From Bifidobacterium moukalabense DSM 27321 (GTDB lineage: Bacteria > Actinomycetota > Actinomycetes > Actinomycetales > Bifidobacteriaceae), in the NCBI RefSeq assembly GCF_000522505.1, contig NZ_AZMV01000007.1, forward strand, positions 887,748 through 951,747: a stretch of 64,000 nt of DNA. Direction: 5' to 3'. Position numbers and translations under genes: made by a program. The first letter of the stretch is position 1; every line of letters starts with the position of its first letter. The notes beneath the pieces were generated by a model, which was given only the letters and a program-made list of their open reading frames with translations, was not told the DNA's origin and did no database searches. This document shows positions 8,947-19,490 of this stretch, one piece after another.

Positions 8947-10272
8947 TCAGCGCTTGAGTAGCGCCAGATCGGTGTCAATCGATTCGTTTCGGATGAACAA
9001 TGTGCGTCCGTCGCGTACGGAGCGCAGTACGGAGCATCGCTCGTATACGGCATCGAATACCGACGAGGCGTCCAGAACAATGAAGTTCGCCGGCCTGCCG
9101 GCTTCCAGACCGTAGGCGTCGTGCATTCCCAGCGTGGTGGCGCCATTGACGGTCAGGAATTTCAGCGCGTCGTCGATCTCCCCGAAACTCATCATCTGCG
9201 CCAGATGCAGCATATAGTCGAGAATGAGCATCATATTGCCGTTACCGAGCGGATACCACGGGTCCTGCATGGAATCCTGCCCGAGCGACACGTTCACGCC
9301 GGCTTCGGTGAGTTCCTTGACGCGAGTGATGCCACGACGTTTCGGGAACGTGTCCTGACGACCCTGCAGGTATAGGTTCTCCGTCGGAGCGCAGGCGAAG
9401 TTGATATGCGCGGCCCTGAGCAGTTTGGTCAGATGGAAGAAATAGGCATTATCGGCGGAGCCCAGCGAACAGGTGTGGCTGGCCGTAGTCCTTGCGCCGA
9501 TGCCAGCACGGTAGGCGAGCGCGGACAGCAACTCCAGATACCGTGAGTTCGGATCGTCGGTCTCATCGCAATGCACGTCGATGAGCTTGTCGTATTTCGA
9601 AGCCAATTCGACCACCGTGTGCATGGATCGCTCGCCGAATTCGCGGCACTGCTCGAAATGCGGGATGCCGCCCACGCAGTCGGCACCCATTTTCAGGCCT
9701 TCCTCGACCAGATCGGCGCCGGATTCACCCTTGGGACCTTCATAGGAGTACATGCCTTCCTGCGGGAAGGAGACAATCTGCAGGGTGACGGTGTCTTTCA
9801 GCTCCTCCTTGAGTTCCAGCAAAGCCTTCAGTGAGGTGAGGTTCGGATCGGTCACATCAGCGTGCGAACGAATGAACTGCACGCCATGGCGCATCTCCTT
9901 GGCAATGCCGATTTTCGCACGTTCCTTGATCTCCTCGACGGTCAGGTCGGATTTCGTCTCACTCCAGCGTTGGATGCCCTCGAAAAGCGTGCCCGACTCG
10001 TTTACGGCTCCCGGTTTGCGTGCGGTGAACACGTAGTCGAGATGCAGATGCGTGTCGCAGAACGGAGGGCACACCAGTTTGCCTTCCAGATCGGTGACCT
10101 CCACGGTGGACATGTCCTTACCCTGGATGGAGAGTCTGTCCGTGAGATCCGGTGCGATTTCGACGAACCTGCCGTCCTCGACGAGAATGTCCTGGACAGG
10201 GGCGGTTTCGTCGGCGGTGCTGCCCGGCATGCCGGTGGCGATATGTGCATTGGTAAACAGCTGCGTGCTCAT
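8947..10272 (-). CDS. CodA-type cytosine deaminase-family amidohydrolase
   Basis: Metal-dependent amidohydrolase of 441 residues, colinear with E. coli CodA (cytosine to uracil plus ammonia). Metal and catalytic residues are in place: H75/H77 in THLHLD, Q171 in FPQEG, H234/E237 in HCDETDD, H266 in ASHT, D333 and W339 in GQDSMQDPW. CodA has two Asp there (GHDDVFDPW). Here the second, equivalent to the specificity residue Asp314, is S334, so the substrate may be 5-methylcytosine, creatinine or another cyclic amidine rather than cytosine. The start was placed at the ATG with AAGGAG six bases upstream; an ATG further out would add 14 residues. Divergent from the PucR regulator gene. Confidence 0.85.
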   Translation of the reverse strand: MSTQLFTNAHIATGMPGSTADETAPVQDILVEDGRFVEIAPDLTDRLSIQGKDMSTVEVTDLEGKLVCPPFCDTHLHLDYVFTARKPGAVNESGTLFEGIQRWSETKSDLTVEEIKERAKIGIAKEMRHGVQFIRSHADVTDPNLTSLKALLELKEELKDTVTLQIVSFPQEGMYSYEGPKGESGADLVEEGLKMGADCVGGIPHFEQCREFGERSMHTVVELASKYDKLIDVHCDETDDPNSRYLELLSALAYRAGIGARTTASHTCSLGSADNAYFFHLTKLLRAAHINFACAPTENLYLQGRQDTFPKRRGITRVKELTEAGVNVSLGQDSMQDPWYPLGNGNMMLILDYMLHLAQMMSFGEIDDALKFLTVNGATTLGMHDAYGLEAGRPANFIVLDASSVFDAVYERCSVLRSVRDGRTLFIRNESIDTDLALLKR

Positions 10273-10434
10273 GGTGCGCTCCTTCATTACGGGCCCATAC
10301 AGACGTTTTGTCATGTGTCCATCCGGTTACGGAGGGAACCGTTGACGTAATCGTTGGCGGTTATTGTCGGCGTATCGCTTTGCAGGGACGTTACCTGATG
10401 TGACGTGTGTATTACCTAGGAATGGACGGTTTGT
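10273..10434. promoter_or_regulatory. divergent promoter region between deaminase and pucR genes
   Basis: 162 bases with no gene, serving the deaminase (minus) and pucR (plus). A repeated TTACCT (10391-10396 and 10412-10417) and the CCTAGG palindrome lie close to the pucR start. This is the natural place for a PucR operator, but I could not define one. Confidence 0.4.
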
Positions 10435-11982
10435 ATGGTCGTTACGGTGAGGGATGTGCTTGGTGATGCCCTGTTCTCAACCGCTTCGCCGTGCGTGGAA
10501 GTGGCGGTCGGCGATTTGGATGAGTCGGTGCGGTGGGTGTTCACCAATGAGCGTGAGGATGTCGCCTCCTTTCTTGCCGGCGGCGAGCTGCTGGTGGTCG
10601 AAGGCAGATCACTGGTTGCCGATGGGCGTGAGCCAAGGCTTGGTGCTTATGTAAAAAGCCTGGTGAAGGCGGGCGTCGCGGCTTTGGTGGTGGAGTTGGT
10701 CGAGGAGGTGACCGATCTGCCTGCCGGACTGATGTCGGCCGCACGGGACGAGGGGCTGACCGTCATCGGCCTGCATCGTCGCATTCCGTTTGTGGATATC
10801 TGTCAGAACGTCAACACCATGATCGTGCGCGGACAGATGCGTATGCAGATGCAGGTGGACGTTATGTCCACCTCATTGCGCGCTGAGCTTGCCCAGACGA
10901 GCGATGTGCGGTCCATCGCCGATGTGATCGCACGACTGTTCGATGAGAGCGTCGCCATCTTCGACATGGACGGTTTGGAGGTCGCACGTGTCGGACAGCA
11001 TGTCGGGGATGATGCGGGCGGGAACGCCGTACTGGCGTTGTCCGACCAGATACGTCCACTCGGCGCATTGGAAATCTCCCAGCGTAACACGACGTTTGAC
11101 GAGCCGATGCGCAGAAGAATCGGACAGATCGTTTCTCCTGTTCTGGCGCTTTATCTTGACGGCGGGGCCCGCGTCGGCATGGTCGCCCACTTGGTGGCGG
11201 GGCCGGCAGACGGCGTACATGTCACCTCCATGGAGGCGCGTGAGGGGCATGCCATGTTGGAGGCACTGGGATTCGCCGCGGCCAGCGTCTACATGCCGTT
11301 CGGCATGCGGCTCAAATCGGTCGCAGGCGCGATGCCGGCGATCTGCGCTATGATCGAGGCTTTTGAATCGCATGAGGGATACGAATCGGTGTGTCTGCTG
11401 GAAGGCGATCTGCTGATCGGATTTTTCGCGGCGAAAGACAGTGGGGGAGACGTGGTCCGATTTTCGGGACATTGTCTGAAGGCTTTGGATCAGGCATCCG
11501 CCGACGATCGCATATACACGGTACACAGCCATGCGGCGCTCGATACCATTTCCCTAGTGGATGCGTTCGGTGCATTGCGTACCATGCTGAATCTCCGTGG
11601 GGACAGCGATGGTAACGATGAAAACCCATACGGGACCCTTGCCTGCACTGACGCCACACTGCTTGAACGCATGCAGGACGTGGAGCGTACCGACGATGCC
11701 GTCCGTATGGTCGTCACACAGACGGTGGGATACGAACTACTCCACAATTCCACGCTGATCGACACTCTCTGCGCTTGTTTCGACAACCTTGACAATAAGA
11801 CCGGGGCATGTGAGCAACTCGGCATCCAACGGCAGACGCTGTATAACCGACTTGACAAAGTGACGCAGATCGTCGGAATCTCATCATCGGACAAAATGAG
11901 CTGGTCCATGCTGCTGCTCGGTGCGAAACTGGTGCAATCCCAGCGAAATCGTATGCCGTCCGCCACGGTGGCACTGGTGTAG
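10435..11982 (+). CDS. PucR-family transcriptional regulator
   Basis: Regulator of 515 residues. The N-terminal PucR (PF07905-type) ligand domain covers about 1-125, with FLAGGELLVVEG and LIEV-like strands, and a GGDEF-like middle region follows. The C-terminal HTH_30 domain is about 430-485, with the family pattern CEQLGIQRQTLYNRLDKV. PucR proteins typically control purine or related nitrogen-compound catabolism. The gene faces away from the deaminase and precedes a transporter and a creatininase, so it is the likely local regulator responding to the pathway substrate. The ATG is preceded by CTAGGAATGGACGG, a weak ribosome site. Confidence 0.88.
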   Translation: MVVTVRDVLGDALFSTASPCVEVAVGDLDESVRWVFTNEREDVASFLAGGELLVVEGRSLVADGREPRLGAYVKSLVKAGVAALVVELVEEVTDLPAGLMSAARDEGLTVIGLHRRIPFVDICQNVNTMIVRGQMRMQMQVDVMSTSLRAELAQTSDVRSIADVIARLFDESVAIFDMDGLEVARVGQHVGDDAGGNAVLALSDQIRPLGALEISQRNTTFDEPMRRRIGQIVSPVLALYLDGGARVGMVAHLVAGPADGVHVTSMEAREGHAMLEALGFAAASVYMPFGMRLKSVAGAMPAICAMIEAFESHEGYESVCLLEGDLLIGFFAAKDSGGDVVRFSGHCLKALDQASADDRIYTVHSHAALDTISLVDAFGALRTMLNLRGDSDGNDENPYGTLACTDATLLERMQDVERTDDAVRMVVTQTVGYELLHNSTLIDTLCACFDNLDNKTGACEQLGIQRQTLYNRLDKVTQIVGISSSDKMSWSMLLLGAKLVQSQRNRMPSATVALV

Positions 11983-12093
11983 GGGTGCTGGGCAAATCGT
12001 CAAAATCGCACGGTTTCGGTTTAACCGGCAGTTCACCTGAGTGCAAATACAACGAACGATAGTCGGAGGCACGACGTCCGCAAGAGGAACGAG

Positions 12094-13494
12094 ATGGCGG
12101 ACGGACAGATCAATAGAAGAAAGGTCGGTGTCATCATGAGTGCCAGTGCAACAATCGCAACCGCCAAGACGTCTTCCGTGTCTCCGCAGTCCGAGGAGCA
12201 GGACATGGTCAGGAAGGTGGCCGTCTCATCCTTCCTCGGCAATTTCATCGAATGGTTCGACTATGCCTCCTATTCCTATTTCGCAACCACCATCGCCCTT
12301 GTGTTCTTTCCGTCAGGCAACCATACCGTGGCCATGCTGCAGACGTTCGGCGTATTCGCCCTTTCGTTCGTGCTTCGTCCGATAGGTGCACTGTTTTGGG
12401 GCAACTTCGGCGATAAAAAGGGCCGCAAGGGCGCGCTCGCGATTTCCATCATGTTCATGTCAGGAGCATCCTTCCTGATTGGGTGCCTGCCGTCCTACGC
12501 GATGGTCGGCATCCTAGCTCCGGCCCTGTTGCTGCTGCTGCGTATGGTGCAGGGCTTCTCGGCATCCGGCGAGTACGCCGGCGCGGCCACCTTCCTTGGC
12601 GAGTACGCACCGACCAGCAAGCGCGGTATCTACTGCTCCCTGATTCCGGCTTCGACCGCCATCGGTCTGCTGGCCGGATCCACGCTCGCCACCATCATGA
12701 CCGCCTCCATGAGCTCCGACGCCCTGACCTCCTGGGGTTGGCGAGTACCGTTCCTGATGGCCGGTCCACTCGGCCTGATCGTACATTACATCCGTACGAA
12801 ACTTGCCGATTCCCCGGTCTACGCTTCCATGACCGCCGCTCTTGACGATAAGCGGAAGACCACGGCCAAGGGAACCTCCGTTTCTCCGCTACGTGAACTC
12901 TTCCAGCATCATTTCAAGGCCTTGGTCATCAGCTTCGGCGCATGTGTGCTCAATGCCGTCGGTTTCTATACCGTGCTGACCTACTTGCCGACCTACCTGA
13001 GCGACACCGTCGGCATGGCCGCGGCACAGTCCTCCACCATCACCACCATCTGCCTGGTGCTATATGTCGCGTTAGTGTTCGGCATGGGGCATATCTCCGA
13101 CATCTTCGGCCGTAAGAAGGTGCTCATCGGAGCCTGCATGGCCTTTATCGTACTTACCGTTCCGGCCTTCATGGTGCTGAACACCGCGCAGTTCTGGCCG
13201 GTTCTGGTCGTCGAGCTGGCCATGTGCGCCACCCTGACCGCAAACGACGGCACCCTGTCGAGCTACCTGACCGAAACCTTCCCGACCTCCGTGCGCTTCA
13301 CTGGATTCGCGTTCAGCTTCAACCTCGCCAATGCCATCTTCGGTGGCACTGCACCGTTCATCGCCACCTGGCTGATCTACTCCACCGGTTCGAGCATCGC
13401 GCCGGCGTGGTACATGGTGGCCGTGGCTGCCGTGGCGCTCGTGGCGATGATTCTTTCCCATGAGAACACCGATAAGGACCTGAACCGCATCTAG
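12094..13494 (+). CDS. MHS-family (MFS) metabolite:H+ symporter
   Basis: Twelve-TM major facilitator of 466 residues. It shows MHS-family features: GNFIEWFDYASYSYFA in TM1 and NFGDKKGRKGAL in the loop between TM2 and TM3, with a second R-x-G-R-K-type motif (DIFGRKKVL) in the loop after TM8. MHS members import small organic solutes such as proline, betaine, citrate or shikimate with protons. Position between pucR and a creatininase suggests it imports the substrate of the deaminase/creatininase. The chosen ATG has AAGAGGA five bases upstream; a second in-frame ATG 42 bases on begins MSASATIA and is also plausible. Confidence 0.85.
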   Translation: MADGQINRRKVGVIMSASATIATAKTSSVSPQSEEQDMVRKVAVSSFLGNFIEWFDYASYSYFATTIALVFFPSGNHTVAMLQTFGVFALSFVLRPIGALFWGNFGDKKGRKGALAISIMFMSGASFLIGCLPSYAMVGILAPALLLLLRMVQGFSASGEYAGAATFLGEYAPTSKRGIYCSLIPASTAIGLLAGSTLATIMTASMSSDALTSWGWRVPFLMAGPLGLIVHYIRTKLADSPVYASMTAALDDKRKTTAKGTSVSPLRELFQHHFKALVISFGACVLNAVGFYTVLTYLPTYLSDTVGMAAAQSSTITTICLVLYVALVFGMGHISDIFGRKKVLIGACMAFIVLTVPAFMVLNTAQFWPVLVVELAMCATLTANDGTLSSYLTETFPTSVRFTGFAFSFNLANAIFGGTAPFIATWLIYSTGSSIAPAWYMVAVAAVALVAMILSHENTDKDLNRI

Positions 13495-13522
13495 ACCTGC
13501 GCATCAGCCCTGACAAACGCTT

Positions 13523-13553
13523 GCCGTCCCGTCCGCAAAACAGACGGGACGGC
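13523..13553 (+). terminator. hairpin after MHS transporter
   Basis: Perfect 11-bp stem (13523-13533 with 13543-13553) and a 9-base loop. It has no clear T-tract, so it may be only a partial terminator. If it is a full stop, the creatininase gene needs its own promoter downstream. Confidence 0.5.
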
Positions 13554-13656
13554 CTTGGTCAACAACTTCAAACATTCCCTCCCTGCCTCCTTGTGACGAA
13601 GGAGCTGTCATGGCAAGGCCGTGATGGAAGGGGAAACCGATACAAAAGGAGCAGTA

Positions 13657-14421
13657 ATGAGCAGCAACCGTCGCATGGATCACATGACCTGGCCTGAAAT
13701 CGAAGCGTCGAAGTCCAAGCCGGTCATCGTGCCGATTGGTTCCACCGAACAGCACAGTCAACATCTGCCGCTGGGAGTGGATGCCATGATTGCCGTTCAT
13801 GTGTCCGAGGACCTGGCCGAGCGCATCGACGGTATCGTGGCGCCGACCATCAGCTACGGCTATAAATCGAAGCCGCTATCCGGCGGTGGTCCGCTATTCG
13901 CCGGCACCATCGACATGAACGGTGTGACCATCATCAACCAGATGCATGACGTGCTGGGTGAGCTCATCGCCGATGGCTTCACCAAAATCGTCGTGATGAA
14001 CGCGCATTTCGAGAACGAGGCGTTCATCGTCGAGGCGATCGATCTGATCACCCGTGAAACCGGAGGAGTGGCCACCATCGTTGAAACCAACTGGTGGGAC
14101 CCGCTGCCGGAGGATGTGGTGAGGCAGGTGTTCGACGGGCTTGTGTTCCCGGGTTGGGCGCTTGAGCACGCCGCTGTGACCGAAACCTCATTGATGCTGT
14201 ACTACGAGCCGGAACTGGTACATATGGACCGTGTGGTTGACGAAGGCAACGTCACTCCGAAAGCCTATGTACGCTACCCGGTACGTAAGGGGGATGTACC
14301 GGATTATGGCGGACTGGCTACTCCTGCCGGTTCCAGCGCCGAGCGTGGCAAGCTGATTGTCGACGCCTGTCTTGACGCCGTGACCGACATCTGCTCCACT
14401 GAATTCAGCGACATGGCATGA
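13657..14421 (+). CDS. creatininase (creatinine amidohydrolase)
   Basis: Creatininase-family metalloenzyme of 254 residues. It resembles the true Pseudomonas creatininase beyond the generic fold. It keeps the metal residues E31, H33 and D42 (GSTEQHSQHLPLGVDA) and H117/E119 (NAHFEN), all three residues offset from E34, H36, D45, H120 and E122 of the Pseudomonas enzyme (recalled). It also keeps YGYKS, SGGG, the Trp pair in NWWD, and GWALEH (W167/H171), which matches GWDIEH with the catalytic His. Expected reaction: creatinine plus water to creatine. No creatinase gene for the next step is in the window. Start chosen at an ATG with AAAAGGAG six bases before. Other family members (MftE, ArfB) are less likely. 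Confidence 0.82.
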   Translation: MSSNRRMDHMTWPEIEASKSKPVIVPIGSTEQHSQHLPLGVDAMIAVHVSEDLAERIDGIVAPTISYGYKSKPLSGGGPLFAGTIDMNGVTIINQMHDVLGELIADGFTKIVVMNAHFENEAFIVEAIDLITRETGGVATIVETNWWDPLPEDVVRQVFDGLVFPGWALEHAAVTETSLMLYYEPELVHMDRVVDEGNVTPKAYVRYPVRKGDVPDYGGLATPAGSSAERGKLIVDACLDAVTDICSTEFSDMA

Positions 14422-14436
14422 GGTGACATCATATGG

Positions 14437-14483
14437 CGAAGGGGGTGGTGCGTAGCCGGTAAAGCTACGCATCACCCCCTTCG
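14437..14483. terminator. bidirectional terminator, creatininase/DUF349
   Basis: A 20-bp stem with one G-U wobble (14437-14456 with 14464-14483) and a short loop. A purine-rich 5' arm and CCCCTTCGG 3' arm stop both convergent genes. It marks the right edge of the catabolic locus. Confidence 0.75.
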
Positions 14484-14526
14484 GTTATGTCCGTGTGCAC
14501 TGACATGCCCACGCAGACGGACAAGG

Positions 14527-15963
14527 TTACCTGATGGCGTTGAGCCACTGCTCCTTGGTGGCCTTTTCGGCCTCGAGCTTGGCCTTCCTCTTCGGATCGG
14601 ATTCGGCGGCGATCTTCGCGTCAAGCTCGGCCAGCTGGGCGTTGAGCTGTTCCTCGAAGGAGGACTTGCGGGCGTCGGCCTCCGGATCGGACTGCTTCCA
14701 GGCGGCATCCTCAACGGCCTTGATCTGCTTGTCGACGGCGTCAAGACGTCCCTCGATACGGCGGACCTCCTCGCGTGGCACATAGCCGATCTGATCCCAC
14801 TCCTCCTGAATGGAGGCAAGGGCCTGACGCGCCTGCTTGGCGGCCTCCTCGTCCTTGACCGGAACCAGGGCCTCGGCCTTGACCAGCAGCTCCTCCTTCT
14901 TGGCCAGATTCTCCTTCTCGGAGGAACTGATCTGATCGCGGTCCGCCTGCCGTGCGTTGAAGAAGGTGTCGGCGGCGGCCCGGAACTGGACCCACATGGC
15001 GTCATCCTCGCGGCGACCCGCACGGCCGGCCTTCTTCCAGCGATCCATCAGCTCGCTGAACTTGCGGGAGGTTTCCGCCCAAGAGGTGGAGTCCTTCAGC
15101 GCCTCGGCCTCGGCGATGATGGCCTCCTTGGCCGCCTTGGCCTCGTTGCGTTCGGCATCACGGGTCTGGGCCCACTTGCGGCGTGCCACGTTGAAGGTGG
15201 TGCGTGCCGTGGAGAAGCGGGACCACAGTGCATCGGCATCGGCCTTGTCGATACGCACGTTGTTGCGCTGATGCTCCTGCCACTGCTGGAAGAGCGAGCG
15301 GAACTTGTCGGAGGTGGAACGCCAGTTGGTGTTGCCGTCAAGACCGGCGGCAAGGGCTTCGGCTTTCTCCACGATGACGGTGCGCTCGGCCACGGCCTTG
15401 GCGACCGCCGCCTTGCGGGCCTCGGAAATCTGGGTCTTTCTGGCTTCGCCCTCCTCCTTCAGCGCCTCGAACTGTGCCTTGAGCGCGGCCAGATCGCCGA
15501 CGACGGACGGCTGCTCGGTCTCCTCGGACAGGGTCTTCAGCGATTCGTCGATCTCGCGGGATTTGACGTTGCTGGACTTGAGCCTGTTCGCAAACAGATC
15601 GAGCTTGGCCTTGAGGTCGAGATAACGGCGCGCATACAGCGCCAGAGCCTCTTCCTTGGAGGCATCCGGGAACTGGCCGACTTCGCGCTCGCCATCTCCT
15701 TCCTTGACGAATACGGTGCCGTCGTCGGTGACACGGCCGAAGGCCTCGGCGGCCTTGACATCGGTTTCGGAGAAGCCGGTGCCGGAAGCCGCCGGAGCCG
15801 GGCGGGCCGGTGCCTTCCTGGCGAATGCGGCGGGGGATGGGGCATGCGGCTTCATTGCTGCCGGGCTCGGGACGGCCGGTTTGCTGGCCTGGGCTGCGGG
15901 CGTCGTCGCCTGCTCGGTGGTTTCGTTGGTGTTCTCGGACGCGGTGACATTCTCGTCGGCCAT
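14527..15963 (-). CDS. DUF349-domain protein
   Basis: Protein of 478 residues rich in Ala, Glu and Lys, strongly alpha-helical with predicted coiled coils. Repeated DUF349 units are recognisable by W-x2-T-x-x-K-F-x-x-L-x-x-x-W-K and similar Trp-anchored spacings, about every 70 residues from residue 140 on. An N-terminal Ala/Pro-rich region of about 80 residues is probably disordered. The molecular function of DUF349 proteins is not established. Start is the ATG at the CAT of the MADENVT sequence, with AAAGGAG upstream; a further 27 upstream codons are not supported. Confidence 0.82.
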   Translation of the reverse strand: MADENVTASENTNETTEQATTPAAQASKPAVPSPAAMKPHAPSPAAFARKAPARPAPAASGTGFSETDVKAAEAFGRVTDDGTVFVKEGDGEREVGQFPDASKEEALALYARRYLDLKAKLDLFANRLKSSNVKSREIDESLKTLSEETEQPSVVGDLAALKAQFEALKEEGEARKTQISEARKAAVAKAVAERTVIVEKAEALAAGLDGNTNWRSTSDKFRSLFQQWQEHQRNNVRIDKADADALWSRFSTARTTFNVARRKWAQTRDAERNEAKAAKEAIIAEAEALKDSTSWAETSRKFSELMDRWKKAGRAGRREDDAMWVQFRAAADTFFNARQADRDQISSSEKENLAKKEELLVKAEALVPVKDEEAAKQARQALASIQEEWDQIGYVPREEVRRIEGRLDAVDKQIKAVEDAAWKQSDPEADARKSSFEEQLNAQLAELDAKIAAESDPKRKAKLEAEKATKEQWLNAIR

Positions 15964-16081
15964 GGCCAGCTCCTTTAAGTAAGCTTCATGTAGTGCAGGG
16001 AAGCGGCATGACACAGATCGATCCAGGAAAGCCTGGAAAATCATGCGGCATTTTCCGCAACCTCATTTATTATAGGGAACC

Positions 16082-17473
16082 GTGGCAAAAGGCGCATCTA
16101 TTTCAGGATTTCCAGAGTGGCTCCCCTCTGAACGTGTTGTGGAGCAGCGTGTTATCGACACGCTCCGTAGTGTATTTGAGCTCAATGGCTTCATCGGCAT
16201 TGAAACCCGTGCTGTTGAGCAGGGCTCGAGCCTGCTGAAGAAGGGTGAGACCAGCAAGGAGATCTACCTGCTGAGCCGCCTGCAGGAAGTCGGCCATGAG
16301 TCCGACACTCCGATTGAGGACCGTTTGGGACTGCATTTCGACCTGACCGTTCCGCTGAGTCGGTATGTGGTCGAGCATTCTGGCGATCTCGCCTTTCCGT
16401 TCAAGCGTTGGCAGATTCAGAAAGTATGGCGTGGCGAACGTCCGCAGGAAGGTCGTTTCCGCGAGTTCGTGCAGGCTGATATCGACGTAATCGGCAATGG
16501 CGATCTACCTGACCATTATGAGGTCGAATTGCCTCTGGTCATGGTGTCGGCACTCGAACGCCTGCGTGAGTTCGGTCTGCCGAAGGCCACCGTGCACGCC
16601 AACAACCGTAAGCTCTCCGAAGGCTTCTACCGTGGCTTGGGACTGACTGATATCGAAGGGGTGCTGCGCGAGATCGACAAGCTTGACAAGATCGGCGCCG
16701 ACGAAGTGGCCAGGCTGCTTGTTGAAGGCTGCGGCGCGAACGAACATCAGGCGTTCGCCTGCCTTGAGCTGGCCGAGCTGACCGCCGCCGATGGCGCCGA
16801 GTTGGCCGAGAAGTTCGATGCGCTGTGTGCGAAGCACGCCATCACAACCGATTCCGACGCCTATGCGCTGGCCCGTCAGGGGCTCGACACCCTGGCGATG
16901 ATCGTCGACGAGGCCGCGCGCATTCGCCCGGGTTCCGTGATCGCCGATCTGAAGATCGCCCGCGGCCTGGACTACTACACCGGTTCCGTATATGAGACCT
17001 TCCTTGACGGTGCCGCAGCCCTCGGATCCATTTGTTCCGGAGGGCGTTACGACAATCTCGCCTCTCAGGGCAGCAGGAAATATCCGGGCGTCGGCCTGTC
17101 GATCGGCCTGTCCCGTCTGGTGTCCTACATGCTGCATACCGCCGGCGCCCACGCCAACCGTGTGTCCCCGGCAAGCGTGCTGGTGGCCGTGTGGAACGAA
17201 GCCGACCGTTCCGCCTGCAACGTAATCGCCAATCAACTCCGTGCCCGCGGCATCGCGGCCGATGTGGCCCCGACCGCAGCCAAGCTCGGCAAGCAGATCA
17301 AGTACGCCGACAAGCTTGGCATCCCGTACGTGTGGTTCCCCGCCGATGCCGCCGAAGACGGTGCCGGCGATGAGGTCAAGAACATCGTCACCGGCGACCA
17401 GCAGGCGGCCGATGCGAGGTCTTGGGAGCCGGATACTGTGTATGCCCGGCAAACCGTTACCGTCGAAGCCTGA
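16082..17473 (+). CDS. hisS: histidyl-tRNA synthetase
   Basis: Class II synthetase of 463 residues that charges tRNA-His. Motif 1 covers the FEWLPSERVVEQRVIDTLRS region near the start. Motif 2 is RGERPQEGRFREFVQAD. The His-specific loop is RGLDYYTGSVYE, and motif 3 is GVGLSIGLSRL. A C-terminal anticodon-binding domain begins near residue 360. The start is GTG, with only a weak ribosome site (TAGGGAACC). The gene lies 61 bases upstream of aspS and is probably co-transcribed, a common bifidobacterial arrangement. Confidence 0.95.
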   Translation: MAKGASISGFPEWLPSERVVEQRVIDTLRSVFELNGFIGIETRAVEQGSSLLKKGETSKEIYLLSRLQEVGHESDTPIEDRLGLHFDLTVPLSRYVVEHSGDLAFPFKRWQIQKVWRGERPQEGRFREFVQADIDVIGNGDLPDHYEVELPLVMVSALERLREFGLPKATVHANNRKLSEGFYRGLGLTDIEGVLREIDKLDKIGADEVARLLVEGCGANEHQAFACLELAELTAADGAELAEKFDALCAKHAITTDSDAYALARQGLDTLAMIVDEAARIRPGSVIADLKIARGLDYYTGSVYETFLDGAAALGSICSGGRYDNLASQGSRKYPGVGLSIGLSRLVSYMLHTAGAHANRVSPASVLVAVWNEADRSACNVIANQLRARGIAADVAPTAAKLGKQIKYADKLGIPYVWFPADAAEDGAGDEVKNIVTGDQQAADARSWEPDTVYARQTVTVEA

Positions 17474-17534
17474 ACATCAGGGCATGCGGTATTGTTTCGT
17501 TCATCGAACATAAGGAACAAAGAATAGAGGAAGC

Positions 17535-19334
<1,800 letters not shown>

Positions 19335-19357
19335 CGTTTCCGTCTAACGATTGGATA

Positions 19358-19398
19358 AGGGCTGTTCATGCATGGTTTCAGGCATGAACAGCCCTTTT
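19358..19398 (+). terminator. rho-independent terminator after aspS
   Basis: A 14-bp stem (19358-19371 with 19382-19395) followed by a TTTT run. It is a classic terminator ahead of the amino acid transport genes. Confidence 0.8.
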
Positions 19399-19490
19399 GC
19401 CATGGTTGGGTATCTGTTTTCGTATGCGTTCGCTAAAGTGGAAAAGATTGGGAAAGTTAAGGATTACCAAGAAAGAGTTAATTTCACAGG

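Noticed and set aside
13657..14421. Creatininase-family gene as mycofactocin MftE or a FAPy deformylase
   Set aside because: No mycofactocin or deazaflavin genes nearby, and the motif pattern (YGYKS, GWALEH) matches creatininase.
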